Assembly: GCA_026214975.1 (NCBI GenBank)
Contig: JAOBSW010001090.1
Coordinates: 1 to 64,000 of the forward strand
Direction: 5' to 3'
DNA length: 64,000 nt
Origin: Gentiana macrophylla
Lineage: Eukaryota > Streptophyta > Magnoliopsida > Gentianales > Gentianaceae
Below, piece after piece: positions 13,701 to 24,843 of this stretch (positions are counted from its first letter, which is position 1; the number at the start of each line of letters is the position of its first letter). Both the position numbers and the translations under genes were made by a program. The notes beneath the pieces are model-generated. The model searched no databases. It was not told the DNA's origin and saw only the letters and a program-made list of their open reading frames with translations.

Positions 13701-16700
13701 GAAATTCAAAGAGTAAAATATACTCTTGCTTCAGAATTTGAAATTAAAGATCTTGGTGAACTAAAGTACTTCTTGGGTATGGAAAATCACAGAACCTCAG
13801 AAGGAATTTCCAAATCACAGAGAAAGTACACTCTTGACCTTCTCAAAGAAACAGGAATGTTAGGGTGCAAACCTGCAAACACTCCTGTTGAACCAGGGCT
13901 GAAAATTGGAAAGGAGGCAAACAGCCCTCTTGTTGACAAAGGGCAATACCAAAGATTGGTAGGTAAGCTTATCTACTTATCCCACACTAGACCTGACATT
14001 TGTTTTGCTGTAGGTCTAATCAGCCAGTACATGCATCAACCTACTCAAAGACACATGCAAGTAGTCTGAAGAGTAATTGAGATTCTAAAGAAACATCTGG
14101 ACAAGGCCTTATGTTCAAAAAAGGGTGAATCAAGGGATGTTAAAGTTTACACCTGATGTCGACTATCTTTGGGGCAATCAATGATTACAGATCTACATCT
14201 GGATATTGCACATATGTATGGGGGAACCTGACTACATGGAGGAGCAAGAAACAGCATGTAGTGTCCAGAAGTAGTGCAGAATCTGAACTTAGGGCACTTG
14301 CTCATGGTGTCTGTGAAGGGATATGGATACAAAGAGTTCTATCTCGAATTGGGGTTCAAGAAAGCTCTACCTATTCAAGTTTTGTGTGATAATACATCAT
14401 TACGAGTATTGCGTAAAACCCTACTCACCATGACAAGACAAAGCATGTTGAGGTTGATGAGACATTTCTAAGAGAAAAGGTGGACAATGAAGACATTGCC
14501 TTTGTTCATGTCAACTCAAGATCAAATTGTCGACATCCTTACTAAACCAGTCTCATCAAGTTTTCAATCATCTTCATAACAAGCTTATTTGCATTCTTCA
14601 CAACCAACCTTGAGGGGGAGTGTTGAAGAAGATGATTATTTTATTGTTTCCTAATTTAATACTACTTTTTAGTGTTAATTTAGGATCATTTTATTAATCC
14701 CTAATAGGCTTAGGATCTGTCTTAGTATCTGTAACTAGAAAACAGTGTGTTCTGTTTTCTAGCCGTTGGTAATCTGCTTGCTTTTTGCTTTATAGCCGTT
14801 GGTGGCTATATAAGGATTGTATTCACAACTTATCATCTTAGATAAGTTGTTTAATATTAATAAAAGAGTTTACATCTTCCTCTTCAATCTCCTTATCTAT
14901 TTCTACTAAATTCTACACAAATCTAATATGTGATCTGTTTTGCAAGAAAATTTGAAGAAACCGCAAGCATCTAGTAGTACATTGGGATGTTGCAAGAAAA
15001 CTATGTTCCTCTTTACACTTGTGGAGTAACATAGGTATAGCTCATATAGAAGAACATTCACTCAAGGGAACAGTCACTCCAGGGTTATCTCGTGCCGATT
15101 CACTAGACAGAGTATATACCTATGTATACTGAGTCAGACTAAACCTCTCGGCTCTCGGCACAATGGCTAGCACCTCAGTGGTGCCTTCGTCACCTTCTCG
15201 AAACATAATTGGCCAGGAGACAAGGTTATAAAAGATTAAATGGTGGCATTTGACTCTACAAACATTAAATGGTCCAACCTGAAGAGTCTTTCCAAGTCCC
15301 ATCTCATCAGCTAAGAGAACACGTATTCCATGTTGTAGCACAAATCTGAGAAAGAGAGCACAGTAACGGTTTAGAAAAAGCATACATTTTTCTGAAAGAG
15401 CATACTTAATATGCGTACTATCTTGTACAAACTTCAAAAATATCAAAACTATATTTCTACAAACCTAATGCCATCTCGCTGAAAAGGAAGAAGCTTTGAT
15501 TCGATGCTTTCAGGAATGAAACGATACCTGTCTGGAGAAACATGTATAACTTAGAGGGAATACTCCGAAAATCAAAAGCATATGATATTAACAAATTCAA
15601 TTTGCAATTAGACGTATTGTGATGATAAAGAAACTGACTAGTGATATAAAGATATCTTCCCTGGGAGAAGCAATTTTAGTTCTTTTTCAATTGAATTCAT
15701 CATAAGATGATAAGAACTTCAATCTAAAGCAGAGAAAATCACCTTGAAGATCGTGAAGGCTGCAGATGCAAACAACAATAGCTCGCCTTACTAAAGGATC
15801 CAGATTCTCCAACTAAAATGTCAAACAAAAACACGAATGACAAAATAATTAGACCACCTTGTTAGCAAACAGAAAAAGTATGTATTCAAACCGACAAACA
15901 GTGCTAACAATGTAAGGAAGAACATCATCTAAAGTACATGCAACACCATGTTAGCTAAAAAAACCAAATGAGATAAGATGAAGAGTCTGCACCTCCACGT
16001 TAGAGCCAGAAATATTGCTAAGAACATCTTCTGCTGATGACAACGATGACACTGGGAACATCCATATTCTGTGCAATTCACATGTGTAACACCAATTGGT
16101 TGTTGTCTTTGAGATGTAAAATGGATTAGAGATTTTTTTTCTTCAGAGAATTGAATTTCTAATTGAGGTTTTGGCAGTGTTCTACCAAATGGCGGAGCTT
16201 TAATAATCTTTGTCAAAATAATTTGGGGCCGGGCTTTTGATAAACAGGAAATGAGCGTAATTCCAGCCAAAACAATCCTTGTTGTCAGTTTCAACTTAAT
16301 GGGAATGGATGGATCCATGGGTATCAACCCCCCTGGGTGCAATAATGTCAATCCCAATCCACCCTTTCCTCAAACAGAAGTGTTCATGTCCAAATCCAAA
16401 CTAACTTCAGTTTCTATCATTCATATTTTGATTCCCCGATTTGAACCAAACCCTTATAAATCACAAAAATAAAGGTAAAGCAAGATCATTGCAAGAAGTG
16501 TTGGTGAATTCAAATGCAATAAAATAGAGAATGAGAAGCATGTGAAGAAAATTCCACATTTTAACATACTATCAGGCCACCTAGCATTTTAGGAGGTCAG
16601 TGGTTGTGATGATAAGGTTTTAATCTTTCGTGAATTTCAAATAAAAACCAGGCCATGTATAAGAGCAAAACAACAAACTCAACCTTTCTTTCGCATTCCA

Positions 16701-18441
16701 ACTGGATCTGGGCACTTTTCGAACTGCTTCCACTAGTAACTAGCAAAAGATTGAGCGTAAATGTATCAGGTGGACACAGGAGCAAAGGAACTTGACAATG
16801 AATAAATCTAGTTCACATAAGATCAAATACCTGATTGTATGGAAATTTTACTGCAATGCTCCCACTAGAGTGTAAGAAAATATTGACACAGAGCTTTGGC
16901 TGTTGTGGATGCTTAGAATGTTCCTCTTTGTAAATAATTCAAATAGAAAAAAAAATGAACACCAAAACAAGTGAATTCAGCAGGCACAACCCCTTTGAAT
17001 AGGAGATATATTGCATTAGAGATCAATGAAATAAAAGAACTAACCAGTCATCCTAGGCTCCATCGATGAAGGGATTATTGTAGGTGTTGTTGCAGTAGTC
17101 TGCTTTAAATATGTGGAATTAAACCCAAAATAAGTATTAAAAAAATAGAAGAGCTAAAAAATTAAAATGACATAAATCCTAAGAGAAAGTTGTGACTTTC
17201 ATTGTTGCACGTAAAAAGTAAAGGTACTTTCAGACCGTCAACCATGCTGTTTAGAGTATTCATTAAGTGAAGCTGGGAAAAAGGTTTAGAATTCTAACAA
17301 AGCCGTGACAACTGCAATTGGTATCAGCATAGCGTATAAACATAATAAAAACCTCGCTTATGTCATCAAATAAAGCAATTTACTGGTGTTCTTCATAATG
17401 TTAATTATTAAAGAATGTCAACCAAAAAATTCATAAACATGCTTAGCAGTATTTACTAATTATCTATAGGTGATTTGTTTGTAATTTAGGTCTCACGCTA
17501 TCTTTGGCTTGCCAATATGCAAAAGGTAGGCAAAGGAACATAAGTCCTTTATTTAGGTTGTTTGAATAAGATTGCTAACTTTTTCTTGGTATGATAGAGG
17601 AACAGAAAGTGAAAATACATAGAGGCGGTACTTGCGATATTTCTGGTTCCATTGATACACCTCACTTTTCATTCCAGTCTCTATCCATCCTATCCCACTA
17701 CCTTTCATTCCAGTCGAGAACACTTCAATAAAACCTAGTTCAATATCCCAAAATAGTAAAAATTACAGCTTTATATAAATTATAAAATGGCAGCAGAGTT
17801 TGCATTCATTTCAGATTCTTTCAAGCAACCAAATTAAGCTGTGATGCCAACATATCTCTAACCTGTTCCTAGGATTTTGTTCTTTCTCCTTCAGCTACTG
17901 CAACTTGCTGCAATAGCAACTAACCACCCCCCCCAACACACACAAAATTTTCATTTTCAATACATTGATATCTTTGTAAATGAAATCACAGCAACACTTC
18001 CACCCCCAAATGCCAGGATATTTCAGCTGATCCCAATTAAAGAAAACACTAGCATTTGCCTATGACTATCTCGCACTCAGAATTCTAAACTAACTTTGAG
18101 GAGAGGATGTTAAAAAAAAAAAGTTATGAAACTCTAGTAACATCGCCTGTTAGGTAGATAAAACAACTCAAAATCGCTAATTTTCAAAACGGAAGCAAGA
18201 AAGCTATACAATCAAGCAAGAAACAATCTTCAATTTAAAATCAAACAACCTGGGTGGAACGCGCTTCAAGTGCAGTACTGGCATATGAAGAGGTATGAAG
18301 ATTCTGGCGAGGAGGGTCGTGAGTATAACCGCTTGTACCAACACTAGAAGATGAAGAATTACGCTCGTTAATTCGCTTCATTGCGTCTCTTTCCAGAGAA
18401 TCCATTTCCTCAACGCTCAATTCCCAGTCGTCAAAATCCAT
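4780..18441 (-). CDS. CHR18: CHR18/SMARCAL1-like SNF2 annealing helicase, 5' and central part, frame-damaged
   Basis: The family uses ATP to rewind DNA and remodel stalled forks in the nucleus. Exons found (high to low): 18441-18250, 17099-17045, 16925-16831, 16739-16684, 16068-15993, 15812-15743, 15531-15465, 15345-15279, 9820-9737, 9661-9620, 8727-8572, 7712-7635, 7536-7468, 7372-7307, 7177-7052, 6152-6096, 5727-5638, 4845-4780. All have GT..AG junctions and phases agree throughout. The start MDFDDWELSVEEMDSLERDA matches the acidic N-terminus of plant CHR18. A HARP-like segment (FLHSSGSIAVKFPYNQ) precedes Walker A (ADEMGLGKT, exon 8), the DESH box (exon 12) and LLSGTPALSRPIELFKQ (exon 13). 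Exon 15 has two frame-breaking deletions. The second helicase lobe is not in the window, and copia sequence follows exon 18. Family assignment is strong; whether the locus still works is doubtful. Confidence 0.88.
7052..7177 (-). pseudogene. CHR18: CHR18 exon 15 with two frame-breaking deletions
   Basis: The exon keeps good splice sites (TTAG|GG and CAACAG|GTATCG) and encodes GVFGVYQGASNHD, then a LMKATVMIRRLK segment, then SELPMKRRQQ, but in three different frames. One base is missing just after NHD and two are missing after RRLK. The exon is 126 nt where 129 nt (43 codons) is expected. The two lesions cancel in length, but the stretch between them hits an in-frame TGA. This could be real decay or consensus error. 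Confidence 0.75.
10482..10777 (+). repeat. 5' LTR of the copia element
   Basis: It starts TGTTGAAGAAG and ends TTCTACA. It contains a TATA-like CTATATAAGGA near 10667 and an AATAAAAG motif near 10720, the expected promoter and polyadenylation signals. Confidence 0.93.
10778..10790 (+). other. Primer-binding site
   Basis: TGGTATCAGAGCG directly abuts the 5' LTR and is complementary to the 3' end of plant initiator tRNA-Met, the usual primer for copia reverse transcription. Confidence 0.9.
10867..12171 (+). CDS. Copia gag remnant, protease and N-terminal integrase (ORF 1)
   Basis: This 434-codon frame begins with a short gag-like piece (DEVRGSILSQKPL, then ESRRKLLLKS); the usual gag core and zinc knuckle are missing. 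An aspartic protease with active-site LWIVDSGASSHMTG follows at about residues 140-160. Next come the GAG-pre-integrase segment (LHYRLGHPNFAYMKKL), a CxxC zinc site and the start of the integrase core (LLHSDIWGPS, FIDDHSRVTW). A single-base loss near 12097 throws the frame off before the second catalytic aspartate, and it ends at 12171. A 4-nt overlap with the next frame reflects that break and is not an evolved overlap. Confidence 0.85.
   Translation: MAHDSSSVVNSREESSMNSSWNTEPSMLSFSSHTFNGDNVNPDEVRGSILSQKPLSSQKAMVADIKYKESRRKLLLKSITPTVHESSTMVTTSTGAQNNKPDCQITKEQIVGLKRLLAAHSSQDYSSMHNSGLCFNAYTGNSIIKNLWIVDSGASSHMTGNPELFVDIQKCKNLHNIRIADGTISRVYGTGDVKATENITLNNVLYVPNLKCNLLSVKRITEDSNCTVLFHSNGCKFQELNSLKEIASGKTHSDLYILKTAFTDKFLDEIPKGLASCNSSENSCNQIMMLHYRLGHPNFAYMKKLYPSMFNKKNSTELHCEVCELAKHTRPVYPTGGYTPSKPFALLHSDIWGPSKKATTTGKRWFVSFIDDHSRVTWLFLLKEKSEVGGVFKHLYNMISNQFGTKVQILKLTMGKSILKKLFHLFSLRKGLYI
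12168..14069 (+). CDS. Copia C-terminal integrase and reverse transcriptase (ORF 2)
   Basis: This 633-codon frame continues the polyprotein. The integrase remainder (TPQQNGVAERKNRHL, YLINRMPS) is followed by an acidic linker and the copia reverse transcriptase (CKWMFTVKYNADGS, RLVAKGFTQ, LHQLDVKNAFLYGDL, and the catalytic YVDDIILTGDD). It ends at a TGA inside the connection to RNase H (after RHMQVV) where related elements stay open. The start used is only the first ATG after the upstream frameshift. Confidence 0.88.
   Translation: MSTCVDTPQQNGVAERKNRHLMEVARSIMFTMKVPKYLWGEAVLTATYLINRMPSTVLNFRTPMGVLKEHYSDSHLFGNIPLRVFGCTCHVHVHAQQRGKLDPRAVKCIFVGYAPTQKGYKCYCPNTRKMYITMDVTFSENVPFYTPTIQGEGFNDYHQSWNIIIPEFEGDLNPTPESQKKNDEHNTFNPEGSDHQNNPSQRDGSDVIVYTRKRKAMHQNPEISEHDIETENGSSTDDESDNKSTSHDTTDSDESVDHKEDDDLPVAQRKGVRKCTTNQKYTFLSHDQLPLPLQGLACSLDSIEIPTNVHDAIKTPEWNTALQEEMNALLKSETWNVTSLPKGKRPVGCKWMFTVKYNADGSLNRYKARLVAKGFTQSQGIDYNETFAPVAKLNTIRILMSIVVNLDWPLHQLDVKNAFLYGDLKEEVYMHLPPGFENLGKQGEVCKLNKSLYGLKQSPRAWFGRFTNFVKKKGFHQCHSDHTLFTKIRSGKTTVLIVYVDDIILTGDDSDEIQRVKYTLASEFEIKDLGELKYFLGMENHRTSEGISKSQRKYTLDLLKETGMLGCKPANTPVEPGLKIGKEANSPLVDKGQYQRLVGKLIYLSHTRPDICFAVGLISQYMHQPTQRHMQVV
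14070..14610 (+). pseudogene. Broken copia RNase H
   Basis: After the TGA the sequence reads on as RNase H in shifted frames: GYCTYVWGNLTTWRSKKQ, SRSSAESELRALAHGVCEGI, then a tail ending at the polypurine tract. A deletion near 14100-14155 removes the link from the reverse transcriptase. No intact catalytic domain remains. Confidence 0.8.
14621..14917 (+). repeat. 3' LTR of the copia element
   Basis: Nearly identical to 10482-10777. The differences are one inserted base near 14728 and a cluster of four substitutions near 14770-14780. It directly follows the polypurine tract at 14608-14620. Confidence 0.93.
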
Positions 18442-18662
18442 TTTGGATTTTTACTTCCTAAAGGGATACTCCTCCTCAAACTAAAGACACTGCAAGAAAA
18501 TGAAGAAACCTTGTAAAGTAGTGATCAAAGGAGTGGAGAGAAGCCACAATTTGCTGGTGGATAATTATGAATGAAGGTAGAGACTAGAGAGTAAAGAAAA
18601 GGTAACAAGAATCAATTTTCTCCCGCCTTCAGAAAATTCTTTAGCTGTATTCCCTTAAGAGG

Positions 18663-18695
<33 letters not shown>

Positions 18696-19369
18696 ATGAG
18701 GTAGGGACTAGGGAATGTGAATATGAGATAAAAGACAGAAGAGTAAAGCGGAGAACGAGGTTTTTTTTTTTTTATTTTTTTTACGAGTTTTCTTTTTCTT
18801 CTTAAAATTTCTTTGTATAGTATATTCATGGTCAATTAGTTTGACTAATCCGAAATTTAGTTTGTGTCGTGTTTGCAGACCGATAATATTTGACTTATAT
18901 CATTTTTAATATAATGTCTCATAGAAGAGTTGAATTGGTGACCTCTCTAGGTATTTTTATTTTCAAATCAGTTACGATCCGAGTCAAGCTATTGGGTATA
19001 TCAACGGTTTGAACGTATTTGAAGTATATGAATTGCATAAGTTTGGCCAGTCTAATCCGACTTTGAAGTTGGTTAACCAAAACCGGAGTAAATCATCGAG
19101 TCGGTGGTTCAACGATATCCTCAACAAAATAGATATTATTAGGCATCGATGTTGGATGAGATGATTTATCCGTGTGAAACATTCTTATGTGTCACGCCTT
19201 ACATTTATGTGGTACCTACAATAGAGTTTCACATCTCTCATGTTTTGATCAACTAGAAGGGGGCAATGAGGTCTTTCGAGCCTTTGTTGTTTCATTATCG
19301 TTAGATTCTGAGTTTTGGGGGTAGTGAGTGGAACCAGGTCCCGTGTGGGTTGGTACACCTTCTTGTAGG
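18442..19369. other. Intergenic 5' flank of CHR18
   Basis: It holds the CHR18 upstream region, a run of about 33 T at 18662-18694, a shorter T-rich tract near 18761 and AT-rich sequence. I see no coding sequence. The T runs could be A-tails of minus-strand retroposons, but no body was recognised. Confidence 0.5.
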
Positions 19370-20860
19370 CCTTGTCTTTTGATGTGTGATTTTCAATAAA
19401 TAATCACTAAATCCTACCGCAATCGCACGGCTTATCGAGTAGTACTTAGGATGTCGATCTCACATGGACTTGTAGTCAATCACCAAACAATTCTCAACCT
19501 TTGTTAGCTAGACAAATCAATTTCTTGAAATGGTTTATTTAAACGTCCTAAAATTAAAGAAAATATAACTATGAGCCAAGAACTTCGAGATTTAAGTAAA
19601 GATCCAATTTAAAAGTATTTACATGATTTCGGAGTCACCACGAAATTACCTATATGACTTATCAAAGACCTTTCCCCCAATATATGAATTTCACACTTAT
19701 AAAGACAATTATCATTTTTTTATCACAAAAACGTTCTTTCGAATTATTTTCGTTATCGTACCTAAATTCAAACTACACTCGGTTTCCCACGATAAAGCAT
19801 GAGTTTAAATCCTTTAAAGAACCATAATTTCATGTCATCTAGGTCTTTATTAAATTTTCATTCTAATAAAACTCTAGATTTAATTCTTGTTTCCTAGAAT
19901 ATCTATCAAGCCGTACTTTTTTAGTCACTATTTAATCGAATAATTTCTCTTCGTAAACTGTGATTATTCACCCTCTCGGGTTATTAATTTCAACAATCAT
20001 ACATGAATAGCACAAGAATCAATTCAAAAGTATCAAATTCATAAAACAAGGGAAATATTGAATTTTTTGCATCATATATTCATATCCGGGTTTATCTTAA
20101 TCCTAGAAACTGATATCGACTAACGTTCTATATCAAGATTCCTAGATTTAACCATATAATTCATAGTTTGATACGAATAAATAAATAAAATGAGAATACA
20201 GAGAGAAATAAACCGTCAAAGTATTGCATAAATAATTCAATTCTCAAAAAAAATCTCGTTCTTGGAGATAGGAGATGATGATGAAGAAAAGAGGAGCAAA
20301 GTCCGACTAAAGGATGATGGAGGCATGAATGATGATTTTCACGACCTGGGGAATAAAATAAAGGGATAATTACATCATATATTAAGTTTCCATAGTTAAA
20401 ATTTCCCAAAATAATCTCTAAAAATAAATTTCCCTCTATTCCTGGACTCTTTATGCGTCATTTCTCTAAAAAAAATCATGTTGCCTTCTTGAATAAATAT
20501 TTGGAAAGCACTCTACCAACTAAAACATTTCGTTGGCCTGCAAAAAATCTGAATAGTAATCATACCATGTTTCGTTCCTTCATACTTGGGTGTGATTCTT
20601 CCTGCCTTCATGAAACTTGTCATCTTTTCCTCCTTTTCAATGTCTTTTTCTGCTCGGATTCACTATATCTGCAAAATATAAAAGTCACAACAGTTACATA
20701 TTCCAAAAGATGTAGTTTATCATATGAAAACCACAAAATAGGCATTAAAACAAGCCAAAACGATCCAAGAATTATCATATATGATGGATTTATCATCTTT
20801 CAATCATTGACCTTTGCCTGAGCTTATGTGGTCATCAGAGGGCTTTTAGGGACGGTTACA
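19370..20860. repeat. Possible solo LTR or decayed gypsy-type LTR
   Basis: The stretch resembles plant Ty3/gypsy (Tat/Ogre-like) LTRs in style: a segment with TATCGAGTAGTACTTAGGATGTCGATCTC, then long AT-rich sequence without ORFs. A similar style recurs at 47.1-48.9 kb. Termini and target duplication were not resolved. Confidence 0.3.
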
Positions 20861-21217
20861 CATCACCCGGGAAGTTATTGGGTGCCTCTCCACACGTCAT
20901 GGTCGAAGTGGCCGTGAGTTGATTGAACAGCGATTTTCATCATGATGTAAAGCTGTGTCGATCTGATCAATCGGGTCATTTCAAACAGATATTCCCCACC
21001 ACCTAATAACTTCCTCACATCCACCCCCACACTTTACACTTTCCCCATGTTTTCCTTGAGCTATTGTGAGTATATTTTCTTCACATCCGACAAAATTAAC
21101 TCCTTATAGTGTGTAAAATCTACCATAGCTGATGCTATGCGCATTGGGTGGGCCATTGTCTTGTCCAAAGGCTTCAAGGATACAAATCATGAAATAAATT
21201 GCCTCACTGATTATTTA

Positions 21218-21390
21218 AGGTGGCTTCTATCGACACCATGATTTACTATCGACATCTTTTTTTTTTTCTTTTCATTTACTTTCGGCACTACACATGTATT
21301 TTTATTTATTTGTTTTTACTTTTGGCGTCACTATTATGAACGCTATTTTTGCAAATGACGTCTTTTTCAAAAAAATAACGTCAGTATTAT

Positions 21391-21464
<74 letters not shown>

Positions 21465-21750
21465 TTTCATTTACTTCAAAGATACCACCAAATTACTTTT
21501 CGGCATCACGATACGCGCATCAGAGCCACTGACTTTCATTTTCGCTAATGTCAATGAGACTGACGTTTTTCACCAATGATACATTTATAAATATAATACC
21601 AGTGCCAGTGACACCCGAAAAAAACGTCGGTGACATAGACGTTATGTCGCAAAAAATAATAAAAATATTATTGTCAAAAATATTTTTTTGCGTGCCTAAA
21701 ACAATTATGGTGCCAATAATAAAAGTGTGGTGCCGATAGGAGTCGACTTC
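21218..21750. mobile_element. Non-autonomous DNA transposon candidate with imperfect inverted ends
   Basis: The left end (GGCTTCTATCGACACCATGA) pairs with the reverse complement of the right end (GACTCCTATCGGCACCACAC). The inside carries scattered GACGT/ACGTC motifs such as AATGACGTC and AACGTCGGTGAC, resembling sub-terminal repeats of plant CACTA or Mutator elements. An (AT)n tract sits in the middle. Confidence 0.45.
21397..21461. repeat. (AT)n microsatellite
   Basis: About 32 uninterrupted AT units. Its reading frames give only Tyr-Ile repeats and are not genes. Confidence 0.95.
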
Positions 21751-21986
21751 AAATATTGCATCGGAATGTGGTCGTGTGGGGCCCTTATCGACAATTTCAC
21801 TAAGAGTAATGATACATACACAAAGATCACAAGAACAACGAGTGACACATCGTTGATCATAACGTGTCTACTCATGATCAATTTAGACACATTATGATTA
21901 ACGGTCGCAGATCACCGTCATATTCATACTCGCCGCGCAGACAACCGGGTGTGTTCATCAATTACTCTTTTACTAATTATTTTGTG

Positions 21987-22248
21987 CACAACAAATGTGT
22001 CACAAAGTGCCACAACAATTTTTTCCACCATTGATTTTTTGAGGCCCATTTGAATCAATAGGTCTCATATCATAATCAAAGTGTGCCTAAAAGCCTTTGT
22101 TAACTTCTTAGCATTGTGCTGTTAAGATTATCACTACTCTTATTTTGTGTTGAGAAATGATTATTTCACAACAAATGTCACAACAACCTTTTCCACTATT
22201 GATTTTTTAGGGCCCATTTGAATCAATATGTCCCACATCATAATCAAT
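21987..22248. repeat. Two direct copies of an about 85-bp repeat
   Basis: 21987-22075 and 22168-22248 share CACAACAAATGT, CCACCATTGATTTTTTGAGG / CCACTATTGATTTTTTAGGG, and CCCATTTGAATCAATA. They look like two decayed copies of one short element. Confidence 0.6.
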
Positions 22249-22546
22249 AATTCAAAAATATGTTGTTGTGCATATTTGTTGCGGCATTATCACTATTTTT
22301 TTTTTTGTGTTTCTTCCGATTTTTCTTTTTTTATTTTGATAAATTAATAAACTAGAGGGCGTATTGTCATAAAAGAATTCCGGGGGGTCTTCTTGAATAA
22401 AATGTCAAGACTTAACCCGATAATGACAACTACCACTCATTCCAGTTTTCTTTCTAAACATATCTTCAAACCAAGAATTTCTTCTCTTATCGCAGTTCTA
22501 TGATTTAGGCCATGCAAATAAATTTCAACACTACTTTGTTTTGAAG

Positions 22547-24843
22547 ATGGAAACATCAAATGCATTGCTTCGGTCTTGTTTGAGCTTTGGATTACAGATG
22601 CCAATTGTTCGTTCCCACTATTGCTCAATCTCTTGGGTCTCATCAGCTGCGGTCAAGGTATTGCTGTTCAATTATCTATTATTGATTTGATTGTACAGTG
22701 ATTAAGTATTTGTAGAAATGCCTGACTGATTGAAAGTAGCGGATTATTCATCAATGATGTGTTAGCATTGTTTTTCAATTGTGAAATTCAAAATTGGTGT
22801 GTTTCCGTTGCATTCCTATCAGAATTCAAGAGAATATGAATGATTGCAGTCGTTTAGATTATTGAATTTGAGTATTTTACCTATAAAGTGATATGTATTA
22901 TGGCTGGTTTATTGTGAATATGATGAAGATTCAATGTGATAAGGCTTAATCCAAAGATGTTTTGTCATGCTGCTTTTTGAAATTTAGTTGTATTCATGTT
23001 AAATGACAATGTTTTAGGCTGGTGTGTGGACCTAAGACAACCTTACGCATTTATCTGGGTTTCAGTATCAGTCGGTTTAAGAGACTGGAACTAGGCAGAC
23101 ATTTTGCTATTTAGATTATCACCTCAAATTCTTATGAGTAATTGCCTGATCCCCTGTTAAATCATCCAGGTTTGGAAGTTTGAGATTATGTTATTAGACA
23201 CACAGACTTGAATCATGAGTGATTTGCACATCACACATCTTGGAAAAAAAAGTGCATTTGTTAGTTTAAGCATGCCTTTCTGGTTGGGTATTTTTCATGA
23301 AGGGTGATGAACATGTTACTTGACATCATCTTTCGGTATAAATCAGTCTGCTAGAGATGTAATTTCGGGTTTTTGGTTACTTCACCAAAGAAAGACCTAC
23401 TTTGGTATCGGTGAGGATCAAATCATGACGACGTGCTTGATAGAATACCCACATCTGGCCAAAATGACTGAAAACTAATTTAGAAGTACCGATGTTTATG
23501 TGGGAGTCTACTTTATCCATTTTATTAGCAATGCATCTATTGAAAATTGTCGTCTCCTTTTTGGGTGGTTTTGAGTGTGAGGGGATGTGGGGTGGTGGGT
23601 TATTCTGTGATTTCATAATGCTTTTGGATTTCTTCGATGCTATCACACCATCTTCCGAAGTCATTGATAGGATTTGAGATTATAAGAGTAGAATGCATCA
23701 TTTGCTTCTTGTAGTTTTCTATACATGAAGTTTATGCTTTTCGAATGTAGTTCTTGAATACAAATACATGAGAGATTGTCTTGTGCTCAGTGCTGGTTTT
23801 GTGGCTAGCTTCATTCAACCCCGTGTGCATCGTGGTGAGTGTATGAAGAAAAAGTTAGGTCAATTTAAAATCGGGTTTTGTTCCCTTATACAAAAATATT
23901 GGCAGCAGGAAAGTATGTTGGTTTGGTTGTGGTTTCTTAGCCTAAGATGGTACACCGGTGATTGAAGGCTTTAGTTTCAACTTCTAAAATGCAGAATTAT
24001 ACTTGCTATGTTTTCCGAACAAAAGAGTGAGAAACAAAGAAGAAACATACCGACATGTATGTGAGGAGGACCTAACAATATAGATGTGAACAATAAACTG
24101 AAAATTGAATATGTTGTCTTACCAAAGAAAACAGAGTGTTCATTTAAGTGCAAGAAAGAAGATGATCTGACCTTTAAGTTTCTTGATATGATTATTATTC
24201 TTAAATAGCTTTGCCTTAGATTATTAACCTCAAAAAAGTCCTCACTTTTTTCGAGCATCTCCCTTCGGACCTTTGGTTAAAGAATGCAGGAACGTAAAAA
24301 TCTTTAAAGTTTGTAAGTGCTGATATTATACTGATAAGATGTTTTTCTTAACTATGTCACAGCCCAAGTTAAATTTACAACGGAGAAGTGCTGAAATCCA
24401 TGGCTCTCGTCGTCTTGAATGCAGAGCATCTTCAGTTTCCAATCATCTTCTTCAATTATCTCCAATAAAGCTGCCCATATCTGATACTGCCACTTCAGGA
24501 GACCCGACAACATTGATGAAAAGGTTAACAATATTGATAGATTTAGACCCTGCAACCGCAAGAACTGCCATCACAATCCTGAGCCCATTACTTCCAGCTT
24601 TTGCTTTTCTATTCGTCGTGAGAATCGTTATGTCTTGGTACCCGAAGCTACCAGTTGGAAAGTTCCCATACGTGTTAGCGTATGCACCTACAGAGCCACT
24701 TCTTAAACCGACGAGGAAGTTGATTCCGCCTGTTGGAGGAGTTGATGTGACACCTGTAGTTTGGTTTGATTGTTAACCTTCAGAACGAAATATTGGTTGG
24801 TCCTCAAGGGCTTTTGGTCCTTTTGTCTCAACAGGTTAGTTAA
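22547..24843 (+). CDS. CCB3: CCB3/YLMG3-like YGGT-family plastid protein, frameshifted near its end
   Basis: CCB3 is a thylakoid/plastid membrane protein needed to attach haem ci to cytochrome b6 during cytochrome b6f assembly. Exon 1 is 22547-22657 (37 codons, Ser/Arg-rich and transit-peptide-like, donor AAG|GTATTG). Exon 2 is 24363-24843 (acceptor CACAG|CCC), with phase 0 on both sides. Exon 2 encodes DLDPATARTAITILSPLLP, a membrane segment around FAFLFVVRIVMSWYP, then KLPVGKFPYVLAYAPTEPLL and RKLIPPVGGVDVTPVVWF. Just after VVWF (24768) two bases appear to be missing, so the literal frame stops at TAA 24774-24776. The shifted frame continues NEILVGPQGLLVLLSQQ to a natural stop at 24841-24843. 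It may be a damaged gene or a sequence error. YLMG1/2 paralogues lack this C-terminal wording. Confidence 0.82.

Larger units (their letters stand above)
10482..14917 (+). mobile_element. Ty1/copia LTR retrotransposon inserted antisense in CHR18 intron 8
   Basis: Both LTRs (296 and 297 bp) are present, flanked by a perfect 5-bp target duplication CAAAT (10477-10481 and 14918-14922). A primer site matching initiator tRNA-Met follows the 5' LTR and a polypurine tract (CCTTGAGGGGGAG) precedes the 3' LTR. The order protease, integrase, reverse transcriptase, RNase H defines copia. The LTRs differ by about four substitutions and one indel, so insertion is fairly recent. The element is defective: gag is mostly lost, integrase is frameshifted and RNase H is broken. 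It lies opposite in sense to the host gene. Confidence 0.95.

Noticed and set aside
21294..21548. Tyr-Ile repeat frame
   Set aside because: It is the (AT)n tract read in frame.
22437..22643. Minus-strand 68-codon frame
   Set aside because: Antisense to CCB3 exon 1.
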